Positions 6,183-14,413 of a stretch of DNA of 64,000 bases are shown here, in pieces. Each line of letters opens with the position of its first letter. Within the stretch, counting starts at the first letter, position 1. Both the position numbers and the translations under genes were made by a program. Source of the stretch: Flavobacterium urocaniciphilum (GTDB lineage: Bacteria; Bacteroidota; Bacteroidia; Flavobacteriales; Flavobacteriaceae). The stretch spans positions 186,001-250,000 of the forward strand of contig NZ_FOEI01000002.1 of NCBI RefSeq assembly GCF_900110615.1, given 5' to 3'. The notes below the pieces were generated by a model. It made no database searches. It was given only the letters and a program-made list of their open reading frames with translations, and was not told the origin of the DNA.

Positions 6183-7811
6183 TTATTTTTTTAAACTCAA
6201 ATTTTCAAATGTAGAAACATCAATAATTTCTTCATTTTCTTCATCAAATGAAATCTTAATCATATCACCTACATTTGTAATGGGTAATTGATTGGAGATT
6301 TGTGAAGAACCCACAAAAATATTTGGAGAATTTTTAACCGTGAAATAATAAAAACTATTACCATTTTTAACATCGGTTTGGATTCTTTCTACTACAGATT
6401 CAAGAACTTTTTTAGCCGATTTACTATCTACATTTATTTTGTTTCCTGAAGAATTGAAAGCAGTTTTATAAGCTGTTAACGCTTCACGCATCGTATTTCC
6501 AGTTCCAACAATTGTATAATCTGCAATCGAAACCATAGCATACATTTTTACTAATCCACCATTGTCTTTTAACGTCATTACATAGGTTGGAATGTTATTA
6601 ATATTATACGGAATCGGTAACGAAGCCACAAAACCTTTTTCTTGTACTTTTCCTTGTGCCGAACTTTGTGCGGCAAATTCTGTTGCGCCACTTTGTTTGT
6701 AAAAAGTAGTTTCTTTTGTTCGTGTATCTACTAAAACAAAACCTACAGCCGATTCGTCTTTTCCTACAGATGTAATACCAGTATACCAATACGATTTATT
6801 ATCTTTACCGTAAACCAACGTTAAATCTTCTGTAATTTGAAGTTTATTTTCGTTAGAGAAATTCCAATAACCGTTTACATATTCTCCCCAATCATTCAAT
6901 TGATCTTTGATAAAAGAAATAGGTTGAATACGGTCTACCCAAGCTGGAGTATTTTTAATTTCATATTCTTTAATATCGCCTGTTTGTGCATTTAATACGA
7001 CTACTCCAGTTGCATCATTTCCAGAGAAACCAATTTTCTTTTTGTATTTTGTGGCTACCCAAAAAGGTGTGCCTTTTTCATCAATTTCAAAAGTAAAATC
7101 TGCTAAACCAGTTGTGCTGTAACCGTTAAAATATAAATATCTACGCATATCAGAATTAAAATATGCTTCGTGTTGATATTTTAAACGAATTGGTTTTCCA
7201 TTAACTTCTTGAACCAATTTTACATCACGTTCATTTGTTGCTGAAACCATAACGTATCCAGTTGTTCCTTCAGTGTTATTCAACCATTTAAAGAATCCTG
7301 AATGTACTAATGGAGCAATCCAGTATAATTTTCCATTTACTTTTTGAATAAAAAATTCACCTAAATGAGCCTGACTTCCCAATGCTGGTTGAGATCCTAA
7401 TATTTTTTCTCCTAATAAATAAGCTAAATTTTCATCAACTACTCTAATTTCATGCATCGAAATTGGAGCAATATGATTCGTTAATTTGTCGCCATCAGCA
7501 ACTTTTCCAATTAAGTTACGATAATCTTGCGTTCTAAACATCGGACTCGAAGTAAAGAAAGGCAAGACTAAAGCATAAAAAATAGCGATTCCAATTAATA
7601 GTGCTGGTATTTTCCAAAACACTTTTAAAGGTTTGTAACTTTTCCCGTCTGAACTAATTGTGAATTTTGAGAACGAAAAGAAAAGAATTGCTGCTAGAAT
7701 AATAAATAAAAAGGTAATTCCAGTAAATCCATAACTTATTACAGGTAAGGAAAGATAGAAATATGCTACAGTTATAATTATAACTAGTAGAATGGGTAAC
7801 AATTTTTTCAT
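6183..7811 (-). CDS. Membrane-anchored protein of unknown function (542 aa)
   Basis: I do not recognise this family with confidence. The first 100 residues hold three hydrophobic segments (about 1-25, 29-48 and 66-87), the last ending in ALVLPFFTS, after which about 430 residues look soluble. The soluble part has strand-rich stretches such as GVVVLNAQTGDIKEYEIK and AWVDRIQPISFIKDQL, which faintly recall PepSY-type extracytoplasmic modules; this is only a resemblance. It is a single gene, convergent with yceI and divergent from fabD. Confidence 0.8.
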   Translation of the reverse strand: MKKLLPILLVIIITVAYFYLSLPVISYGFTGITFLFIILAAILFFSFSKFTISSDGKSYKPLKVFWKIPALLIGIAIFYALVLPFFTSSPMFRTQDYRNLIGKVADGDKLTNHIAPISMHEIRVVDENLAYLLGEKILGSQPALGSQAHLGEFFIQKVNGKLYWIAPLVHSGFFKWLNNTEGTTGYVMVSATNERDVKLVQEVNGKPIRLKYQHEAYFNSDMRRYLYFNGYSTTGLADFTFEIDEKGTPFWVATKYKKKIGFSGNDATGVVVLNAQTGDIKEYEIKNTPAWVDRIQPISFIKDQLNDWGEYVNGYWNFSNENKLQITEDLTLVYGKDNKSYWYTGITSVGKDESAVGFVLVDTRTKETTFYKQSGATEFAAQSSAQGKVQEKGFVASLPIPYNINNIPTYVMTLKDNGGLVKMYAMVSIADYTIVGTGNTMREALTAYKTAFNSSGNKINVDSKSAKKVLESVVERIQTDVKNGNSFYYFTVKNSPNIFVGSSQISNQLPITNVGDMIKISFDEENEEIIDVSTFENLSLKK

Positions 7812-7873
7812 TGAAAATAGTTTAGTTTTTGTAAATATTAGTCATAATTGTAATGAGATTGTTACAAATTAAG

Positions 7874-7881
7874 TATTTTTG
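7874..7881 (+). promoter_or_regulatory. Promoter -7 box of fabD
   Basis: TATTTTTG matches TAnnTTTG 41 bases before the fabD start. A possible TTG at 7848-7850 gives a 23-base spacer. Confidence 0.45.
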
Positions 7882-7922
7882 TTTTTCAAAATTTTTAAGA
7901 AATAAACTAGAAAAGATATAAT

Positions 7923-8795
7923 ATGAAAGCATACGTTTTTCCTGGGCAAGGCGCACAATTTACCGGAATGGGTAAAGATTTATATGAAAATTCTGCTGTA
8001 GCTAAAGAAATGTTTGAAAAAGCAAACGAAATTTTAGGTTTCCGCATTACAGATATTATGTTTGAGGGAACAGCTGAAGAATTAAAAGAAACGAAAGTAA
8101 CACAACCAGCTGTTTTTTTACATTCAGTAATTTTAGCTAAAACGTTAGAGGATTTTAAACCAGAAATGGTTGCAGGTCATTCATTAGGTGAATTTTCTGC
8201 ATTAGTTGCTAATGGCGCTTTATCTTTTGAAGACGGATTAAAATTAGTTTCTCAACGTGCATTAGCTATGCAAAAAGCGTGTGAAATTACGCCTTCTACT
8301 ATGGCTGCCGTTTTAAATTTAGACGATAAAATTGTTGAAGATATCTGTGCATCTATTGATGGTGTAGTAGTGGCAGCGAATTATAACTGTCCTGGACAAT
8401 TAGTAATTTCTGGAGAATATAAAGCTGTTGAATTAGCTTGTGAAAAAATGAAAGAAGCAGGCGCAAAAAGAGCTTTAATTTTACCAGTTGGTGGTGCTTT
8501 TCATTCACCAATGATGGAGCCAGCACGTGAAGAATTAGCAGCAGCAATTGAAGCTACAACTTTTTCTCAACCAATTTGCCCAGTGTATCAAAATGTAACT
8601 GCAAGTGCAGTTTCAGATGCAAATGAGATTAAGAAAAACTTAATTATTCAATTAACAGCTCCTGTAAAATGGACCCAGTCAGTAAATCAAATGATTGCTG
8701 ATGGAGCAACTAGTTTTACGGAAGTTGGTCCAGGTAAAGTATTAGTTGGATTGGTTAATAAAATCAATAAAGAGGTTGAAACTATTTCTGCATAA
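7923..8795 (+). CDS. fabD: Malonyl-CoA:ACP S-malonyltransferase
   Basis: A 290-residue enzyme moving the malonyl group from CoA to acyl carrier protein, which feeds type II fatty acid synthesis in the cytoplasm. It shows the opening PGQGAQFTGMGKDLY, the nucleophile elbow GHSLGEFSAL with Ser87, and the catalytic His in PVGGAFHSPMM near residue 197. Length and motifs are fully standard. It is not beside other fab genes; a small lipoprotein follows 11 bases later and may be co-transcribed. Confidence 0.97.
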   Translation: MKAYVFPGQGAQFTGMGKDLYENSAVAKEMFEKANEILGFRITDIMFEGTAEELKETKVTQPAVFLHSVILAKTLEDFKPEMVAGHSLGEFSALVANGALSFEDGLKLVSQRALAMQKACEITPSTMAAVLNLDDKIVEDICASIDGVVVAANYNCPGQLVISGEYKAVELACEKMKEAGAKRALILPVGGAFHSPMMEPAREELAAAIEATTFSQPICPVYQNVTASAVSDANEIKKNLIIQLTAPVKWTQSVNQMIADGATSFTEVGPGKVLVGLVNKINKEVETISA

Positions 8796-8806
8796 TTTTT
8801 TTTAAG

Positions 8807-9061
8807 ATGAAAAAAATAGTTGGAATATTGACAGTAAGTTTTTTATTAATAGCTTGTCAAGAAGAAACTCGTGCCAAAGTAAAAGATGCAGGAAAAGCAG
8901 TTGGTGCTGAGGTGAAAGTAGCCGCTCAAAAAACTAAGGCTAAAGTTGCTAAAGTTATTGATACTGCTAAAGTCAAACAAAAAGTAAATAAGGCCATTGT
9001 TAAAGGTGCTGAAGCTATTGAAAAAGGTGCTAAAACGGTAAAAGAAAAAGCTAGTAATTAA
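8807..9061 (+). CDS. Small Ala/Lys-rich lipoprotein
   Basis: An 84-residue protein with a lipoprotein signal (MKKIVGILTVSFLLIAC, Cys17). The mature part is almost all Ala, Lys, Val and Glu in amphipathic repeats such as AKVKDAGKAVGAEVK and AKVAKVIDTAKVKQKV, predicting a long charged helix. The style resembles the lipoprotein at 12148. It sits 11 bases after fabD and ends at a strong terminator. The function is unknown; a helical envelope spacer or stress lipoprotein is possible. Confidence 0.8.
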   Translation: MKKIVGILTVSFLLIACQEETRAKVKDAGKAVGAEVKVAAQKTKAKVAKVIDTAKVKQKVNKAIVKGAEAIEKGAKTVKEKASN

Positions 9062-9090
9062 TTTATTTTATTAGTTGTAACTTATAATTT

Positions 9091-9132
9091 AAAAAAAAAA
9101 TCTCGTCTAGTATTTAGACGAGATTTTTTCTT
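9091..9132. terminator. Bidirectional terminator between 8807 and 9135 genes
   Basis: A perfect 12-bp stem (9098-9109 with 9115-9126) has an A run before it and a T run after it, so it can end both convergent transcripts. Confidence 0.9.
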
Positions 9133-9134
9133 TT

Positions 9135-10601
9135 TTATTTTATTTCACCACCTTTTATATCGTATTTTTTTACTACTTGTTTTTCTGGATCTAATTTTTT
9201 TGGACCAATTGGAAAACGAACATCAACGTGTTTTGAAGCTATTGTTCCGTCATCGTCAATTGTATCAGCTCTGTTTGCTACTAAATTCCAAGAAAAACTA
9301 ACATTTGATTTTCCATTGTTTAATTCTTTTACTTTAAATCCATTTGTTGATTTTTCAGTTACAAAAACACCGTTACAATCTCCTTCAAGTTGTATGAATA
9401 TTTTCATTGGATGTTTTTCATCAACATAAATATGTTTGCTCAATAATTTGTCAATTGTAATATATGCTTCACCATTTACTAATTTTCCAGTACCAAAATC
9501 TTCAAATAATATTTCTGGAGTTTCTGTAGCATGTAAGATTCTATTATTTCCTTCGTCATCTTTAATCATTGTAGATAAAGAACCTCCTCCTAAAACTTTA
9601 TAGGATGTTCCATTATTTCTAGCTCCAACAAAAACGAAATCTGTAGTAGCTGTATTCGCATCAAAATATCCGCCATAAGTTACATCCCTCGCAGCAGCCG
9701 AACCACTAGTAAAATAATTTACATCTTTACCCGCAATTCTTGCAAATGGCCCATTACTTGTACTAGTATTGTCATCTTGATCGTATTCGAAATAGGCAGC
9801 ATTATAATCTACTCCAGCTCCTTTTCCTACACCTCTTGCGAAAATTCCAGTAGTTCCTTGACCCGAAGTACCTATCGATTCACCAGGTAATTCAGTAAAA
9901 GTAGTTCTTCCTGCAACACCTAATACACCCATCACAGTTGAAGTTGCATTTGCGGCTAAATTTGCACTAATACCAATAACACCTCGACCTCCATTTGAAT
10001 CTAAATTTCCTCCATCAATAACAAATTGTGTATTTGTTGCATTTAAAGCCCTTATAGTTCTTGCTGAATTGCTACTGTTTACAAATAAACCCACTTGTGT
10101 AGCTCCTGCATTAATTGTGGTTAATGTGTTTGTCTGCGGAGTTCCTGTTCCTACAATAACTTGTCCGTCATTTTCAACCGTCATTCTCAATGTTGCATTT
10201 GTTCTAATTTGAAAATTCTGATTGTCAGAAGTTCCTAAATATTGAGTGCCTGGTGAAGTTCCAGCATTTCCTGTTAAACTCCAGTTTTGTGCAGCTGTTG
10301 AACGTAATGCAATCCAGCTTGATCCCGACCAATAATAGAAACCAGGAGTAACACCTGTTACTCCAATTCCAGCTGTAGCTGTGTTGTATACTAAAATACC
10401 TGTTGCTATAGGTGAAGGACCAACGGGTAATTCAAGTAAAGTTGAAGTTAATGCAACTCTTGGAATTAGTAAACCTCTGTTGTTGCTTTCAATTTGTAAT
10501 TCAACTCCGTTTTCAATTGCGGTTGTGCCAATTCCAACTTGACCAAGCATGCAATTAATTGTAAATAAGTAAGTAATAAAAAGTATTTTTTTCATTTTCA
10601 T
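9135..10601 (-). CDS. Secreted repeat-rich surface protein (fibre-like)
   Basis: A 488-residue protein with a signal peptide (MKMKKILFITYLFTINCMLGQ) followed at once by VGIGTT, the motif that opens many Bacteroidota tail-fibre-like exported proteins. The N-terminal 130 residues include the FYYWSGSSWIAL segment typical of these proteins. The middle is Gly/Asn/Thr-rich low-complexity strand repeat, and the C-terminal 130 residues look like a compact strand domain rich in Lys and Asp. No clear T9SS C-terminal sorting domain was recognised. The role is unknown; an exported structural or adhesive protein is plausible. Confidence 0.8.
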   Translation of the reverse strand: MKMKKILFITYLFTINCMLGQVGIGTTAIENGVELQIESNNRGLLIPRVALTSTLLELPVGPSPIATGILVYNTATAGIGVTGVTPGFYYWSGSSWIALRSTAAQNWSLTGNAGTSPGTQYLGTSDNQNFQIRTNATLRMTVENDGQVIVGTGTPQTNTLTTINAGATQVGLFVNSSNSARTIRALNATNTQFVIDGGNLDSNGGRGVIGISANLAANATSTVMGVLGVAGRTTFTELPGESIGTSGQGTTGIFARGVGKGAGVDYNAAYFEYDQDDNTSTSNGPFARIAGKDVNYFTSGSAAARDVTYGGYFDANTATTDFVFVGARNNGTSYKVLGGGSLSTMIKDDEGNNRILHATETPEILFEDFGTGKLVNGEAYITIDKLLSKHIYVDEKHPMKIFIQLEGDCNGVFVTEKSTNGFKVKELNNGKSNVSFSWNLVANRADTIDDDGTIASKHVDVRFPIGPKKLDPEKQVVKKYDIKGGEIK

Positions 10602-10727
10602 TTTGTTTGTGATTTCTTTACATCCATTTACGAGAAAACTTGTACTTTGGATTTTATTTGATTAATTTTTTATTTAGTGCTAAATTGTTAATATTTTAAA
10701 TTTCAGTTTATTTGATTTTTTTTTATT

Positions 10728-10735
10728 TAGATTTG
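10728..10735 (+). promoter_or_regulatory. Promoter -7 box of the ECF sigma operon
   Basis: TAGATTTG matches TAnnTTTG 21 bases before the sigma factor start. The upstream T-rich stretch has no well-spaced TTG, so an alternative or self-directed sigma could be involved. Confidence 0.4.
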
Positions 10736-10756
10736 TAAGAATCTAACAACAAAAAG

Positions 10757-11287
10757 ATGACACAAGAAGAAGTTTTAATGCTTATTGAAAAGAAAGACGG
10801 CAAAGCATATACGTATTTATATAATATGTATTCAAAAAGTTTATTTGCTGTAATTTCAAATTTGATTAAAAATAGGGAAGAAGCTGAAGATGTTTTACAA
10901 GATGTATTTGTAAAAATTTGGAAAAACATCGATTCATTTGATTCAGAAAAAGGCAGATTGTACACTTGGATGTTAAACATAACAAGAAATACAACCATAG
11001 ATAAAATGCGTTCTAAAGGATATAATAAGTCCTTAAAAAACCAAGAGTTAGATAATTTCGTAGGTATTATAGATAACGAAAATAAGTTTATAAACAAGAT
11101 TGATGTGATTGGGGTAAGTGAGTTCATAAAAAAACTCAAACCAAAATGTATTCAAATTATTGATTTATTGTTTTTTAAAGGATATACTCAAGCTGAAACT
11201 TCAGAAGAGTTAGAAATTCCTTTAGGAACAGTTAAAACTTTAAATAGAACTTGTATAAACGATTTAAGAACTTATTTGAAAGTATAG
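10757..11287 (+). CDS. ECF-type RNA polymerase sigma-70 factor
   Basis: A 176-residue sigma factor. Region 2 is seen in LIKNREEAEDVLQDVFVKIWKN and in GRLYTWMLNITRNTTIDKMR, and region 4 near the C-terminus in GYTQAETSEELEIPLGTVKT. Length and order are typical of ECF sigma factors. The next gene, two bases on, encodes an RskA-like anti-sigma factor, so the pair is a classical signal-controlled unit. The target promoters are not known; the following lipoprotein at 12148 is a reasonable candidate. Confidence 0.92.
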   Translation: MTQEEVLMLIEKKDGKAYTYLYNMYSKSLFAVISNLIKNREEAEDVLQDVFVKIWKNIDSFDSEKGRLYTWMLNITRNTTIDKMRSKGYNKSLKNQELDNFVGIIDNENKFINKIDVIGVSEFIKKLKPKCIQIIDLLFFKGYTQAETSEELEIPLGTVKTLNRTCINDLRTYLKV

Positions 11288-11289
11288 TT

Positions 11290-12075
11290 ATGAAAAATAA
11301 AGAATTAATAGAGTCAGGAAATTTAGAGTTATATGTTTTTGGATTATTATCTGAAGCAGAAATGACTGAAATTTCTAAAATTGCTGCTGAAGATGCTGAT
11401 GTAAAAAATGAAATACTTTCAATTGAGAAATCGGTTGTGGCTTTGTCATCTAGTTTTGCTCCAAATTTATCTGCTGATAATTATAGTAAAATTAAACAGA
11501 AATTAGATTTAGATAATGAAGTAATTCAATTGCAATCAAAATCAAATGTAAAACAATACATTGGTTGGGCAGTAGCCGCGGTATTTTTAATAGGTTGTGG
11601 AATTTTATATAATCTTCAAAATAAAAAGGTAACAGAAATTAACGATTTATTAGAAGATAAAAACACATTAGAACAAACTGTTTCTGCAAAAGAACGTTTA
11701 AACAATCAAATTAATACATCTTATGCGGTTTTAAAAGATGAAAATAATATTGTTGTAAAATTAGCGGGTCAAGCGGTTTCGCCAACATCTTCTGCAAAAG
11801 TATATTGGAATAACAAAACAAATAAAGTTTATGTTGATGCATCAAGTTTGCCAACTCCTCCAGAAGGCAAAGTATATCAAGTTTGGTCGTTAAAATTAGC
11901 TCCTACATTAACACCAACTAGCATCGGATTGATTGATAATGCTGAAGATAAAATGAAATATTTAATTGAAGTTGAAGGTACTGTTGGAGCCGAAGCATTT
12001 GGAATTACATTAGAACCAAAAGGCGGAAGTAAAACACCTACAATGGAACAATTATATGCTTTAGGTAAAGTTTAA
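11290..12075 (+). CDS. Anti-sigma factor, RskA-like
   Basis: A 261-residue protein. An N-terminal helical sigma-binding region (about 1-80) precedes one membrane segment around residues 98-115 (YIGWAVAAVFLIGCGILY), then a short coiled stretch (NDLLEDKNTLEQTVSAKERL). The C-terminal extracytoplasmic domain has PPEGKVYQVWSL, typical of the RskA C-terminal family. I chose the ATG at 11290 rather than an in-frame one at 11251, which would overlap the sigma gene by 37 bases and add a non-conserved leader. It presumably sequesters the upstream sigma factor at the inner membrane. Confidence 0.88.
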   Translation: MKNKELIESGNLELYVFGLLSEAEMTEISKIAAEDADVKNEILSIEKSVVALSSSFAPNLSADNYSKIKQKLDLDNEVIQLQSKSNVKQYIGWAVAAVFLIGCGILYNLQNKKVTEINDLLEDKNTLEQTVSAKERLNNQINTSYAVLKDENNIVVKLAGQAVSPTSSAKVYWNNKTNKVYVDASSLPTPPEGKVYQVWSLKLAPTLTPTSIGLIDNAEDKMKYLIEVEGTVGAEAFGITLEPKGGSKTPTMEQLYALGKV

Positions 12076-12147
12076 TTTTTTTGGCACGTAATTTGAATAT
12101 TGATTTTTGAGTTCAAAAAATTAATAAATTATTTAATCAACCAAAAA

Positions 12148-12423
12148 ATGAAAAAAGCAATTTTAGGATTAGCATTCGTTGCTACAGTATTAGTTTCTTG
12201 TGAAGACAAAGCTAAAAAAGATGCAGAAAACAAAGTAGATTCAACTACAACTGCAGTAGAACAAACTATCGATTCAGCTACAATTAAAGCTGAAGGAGAA
12301 GTAGATTCAGCTAAAGCAAAAATTGAAGCTGGTGCAGAAAAAGCTGTAGAAGCTGGTAAAGACGCTGCAACGAAAGCTGTTGATGCTGGTGCAAAAGCAG
12401 TAAAAGAAGAAATTAAGAAATAA
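12148..12423 (+). CDS. Small helical lipoprotein
   Basis: A 91-residue protein with a lipobox (LAFVATVLVSC). The mature part is Ala/Lys/Glu-rich with imperfect repeats (KAEGEVDSAKAKIEAGAEKA, AVDAGAKAVKEEIKK), predicting an amphipathic helix. The ATG at 12148 is chosen because the upstream in-frame ATG at 12100 would add 16 residues before the signal sequence. It resembles the lipoproteins at 8807 and 20021 (same leader style). Its place behind an ECF sigma and anti-sigma pair suggests it may be a target of that sigma factor. Confidence 0.82.
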   Translation: MKKAILGLAFVATVLVSCEDKAKKDAENKVDSTTTAVEQTIDSATIKAEGEVDSAKAKIEAGAEKAVEAGKDAATKAVDAGAKAVKEEIKK

Positions 12424-12443
12424 TCTTCTTAGTTAGATTTGAA

Positions 12444-12471
12444 AGTCCCGATGAAAGTCGGGATTTTTTTA
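12444..12471. terminator. Terminator after the 12148 lipoprotein
   Basis: Stem tcccga/tcggga (12446-12451 with 12458-12463) and a T run, overlapping the end of the convergent transporter gene. The same TCCCGA core recurs in terminators at 20270 and 36907. Confidence 0.8.
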
Positions 12472-13362
12472 TTTCTTCTTTTTATAATTGATAACAAATA
12501 CTCCAATAATAATTAGAATTACTGCAATGATAAATTCTTTTTTTACGACTTCATGATTCAAATACCAACCTAAAAATACTGCGATTATGGTATTTACATA
12601 ACTTAAAATGGAAACTTGTATCGGACTTACTTTTTTTAGAGCATATTGATAACTAAATAATGCAATTACAGATCCGAAAACGGCTAAATAAATTACAGCT
12701 CCAAAACTTTTTAACGACCAACTTTCAATATTCGATTCTGGATAAATTATGAAAGAAAGTATGATTTGAATAATTGATGCAATTAAAAATTGGTAAAATA
12801 AATTTAAAAGCAAATTGTTCGAATCGAGATTTAATTTTTTAGAATAAATAGTTCCAAATGCCCAACTTAAAATTGCTAAACTTAAAAATGCTACACCTGT
12901 TTTGTAATCCGGATTGAGTATTTCGCTTAAGCCATCTTTGAAAATAAAAACTACACCTGAAAATCCGAGTAATACACCAACAAAACCTTTTAAGTTAGGT
13001 TTTTGAAGTTGAAATACTATACTCATTAAAAATATCACAACTGGATTTATGGCGCTAATAATTGACGTCAAACCTGATGGTAAAGTCAGTTCTGCAACAG
13101 TTGTAAAACCATTGGCAAAAACCAACATTAAAACCGATAAAATTGTTTGTTGATAAAATCCTTTTCTACCAATCCATCTCATTTTTTTAGTGAATAATAA
13201 GATGAAAAAAACAATTAAGGCAGCAACAAAATTTCTTATGGCAGTAGAATACCAAGGCGGAATGGTATCTACAGCAATAGAAATGCCTAAAAAAGTAGTT
13301 CCCCAAACCAATCCCACGATAATCATGGAAATAATTAGTTTGATGTCTACACTTTTAGGCAT
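12469..13362 (-). CDS. EamA/DMT family transporter
   Basis: A 297-residue inner-membrane protein with about ten hydrophobic segments in two EamA halves, each roughly 140 residues. The opening IISMIIVGLVWGTTFLGISIAV and the second-half FGSVIALFSYQYALKKVSPIQ are typical. The family exports amino acids, nucleotides or other small metabolites; the substrate cannot be read from sequence. It is a single gene, convergent with the lipoprotein upstream and 34 bases downstream of galE in the same direction. Confidence 0.9.
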   Translation of the reverse strand: MPKSVDIKLIISMIIVGLVWGTTFLGISIAVDTIPPWYSTAIRNFVAALIVFFILLFTKKMRWIGRKGFYQQTILSVLMLVFANGFTTVAELTLPSGLTSIISAINPVVIFLMSIVFQLQKPNLKGFVGVLLGFSGVVFIFKDGLSEILNPDYKTGVAFLSLAILSWAFGTIYSKKLNLDSNNLLLNLFYQFLIASIIQIILSFIIYPESNIESWSLKSFGAVIYLAVFGSVIALFSYQYALKKVSPIQVSILSYVNTIIAVFLGWYLNHEVVKKEFIIAVILIIIGVFVINYKKKK

Positions 13363-13396
13363 TTACTTTATTTGTATTTTAGTTTGAGAGTTTAAA

Positions 13397-14410
13397 TTAA
13401 CTCCTAATTTTTTGTTCCCATTTCCAAGCGCTGGCTAAACTTTCATCTAAACTAGATTCGGCTTTCCAACCTAAAATGTTATTGGCTTTATCTGTATTGG
13501 CATAAGCTTCAGTAATGTCGCCTTCACGTCTGCCTACAATTTTATAATTTAATTTTTGACCAGAAACTTTTTCAAAAGAAGCAATTACTTCTAAAACGGA
13601 ACTACCTGTTCCTGTTCCTAGATTGAACGTCTCAACTTTTTCTAGATTCTTTTTATTGATTAAACGTTGTAAAGCTACTACATGTGCTTTTGCTAAATCA
13701 ACTACATGGATATAATCTCTAATTGCTGTTCCGTCTGCTGTTGGATAGTCGTTACCATAAACAGATAATTGTTCGCGTAAACCAATAGCAGTTTGTGTAA
13801 TGAATGGTACTAAATTTTGAGGAATTCCTAATGGTAATTCGCCAATTTCTGCACTTGGATGTGCTCCAATTGGATTGAAATAACGTAAAAGAATTGCGTT
13901 TATATTAGTTACTTTAGCTACGTCATGAATAATTTCTTCACCTATTTGCTTGGTATTTCCATATGGTGAAACAGCAGGTTGAACAGAAGCATTTTCTGTA
14001 ATTGGCATTTTTTCCGCTTGACCATATACCGTACAAGAAGAACTAAAAATAAATTGTGCTTCTGGTTTTTGTTGTAATTCTTGTAAAAGATATACTAAGG
14101 TGTTAATGTTGTTTTCGTAATACAACAACGGATTTTCAACACTTTCGCCAACCGCTTTACTAGCTGCAAAATGAATTACACCAGAAATATCTGAATATTT
14201 TTTAAAGAAATTTTGTACAGCAGTTTTTTCTCGTAAATCGATGTTTTCGAAAACAGGTTTTTTTCCCGTAATGCGCTCAATTCCATCTAAAACTTCAATT
14301 GAAGAATTAGATAAATTATCCAATGCAATTACTTCAAAACCTTTATTTTGAAGTTCCACAACTGTATGAGAACCAATAAATCCTAAACCACCCGTAACAA
14401 CTATTTTCAT
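13397..14410 (-). CDS. galE: UDP-glucose 4-epimerase
   Basis: A 337-residue extended short-chain dehydrogenase. It has the NAD-binding glycines in VTGGLGFIGSHTVVELQ, the catalytic serine region FSSSCTVYG and the YxxxK pair in SPYGNTKQIGE. The internal REGDITEAYANTDKA and the C-terminal LGWKAESSLDESLASAWKWE are GalE hallmarks. It interconverts UDP-glucose and UDP-galactose, and possibly the N-acetyl forms, for surface polysaccharide. It lies three bases behind the DegT aminotransferase, so the two are co-transcribed, and faces kdtA, consistent with LPS or glycan supply. Confidence 0.95.
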   Translation of the reverse strand: MKIVVTGGLGFIGSHTVVELQNKGFEVIALDNLSNSSIEVLDGIERITGKKPVFENIDLREKTAVQNFFKKYSDISGVIHFAASKAVGESVENPLLYYENNINTLVYLLQELQQKPEAQFIFSSSCTVYGQAEKMPITENASVQPAVSPYGNTKQIGEEIIHDVAKVTNINAILLRYFNPIGAHPSAEIGELPLGIPQNLVPFITQTAIGLREQLSVYGNDYPTADGTAIRDYIHVVDLAKAHVVALQRLINKKNLEKVETFNLGTGTGSSVLEVIASFEKVSGQKLNYKIVGRREGDITEAYANTDKANNILGWKAESSLDESLASAWKWEQKIRS

Positions 14411-14413
14411 AAT

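Noticed and set aside
10723..11139. A 138-codon open frame on the minus strand opposite the ECF sigma gene
   Set aside because: It lies entirely antisense to a well-supported sigma factor, has no promoter or family resemblance, and reads as hydrophobic low-complexity sequence typical of the opposite strand of AT-rich genes.
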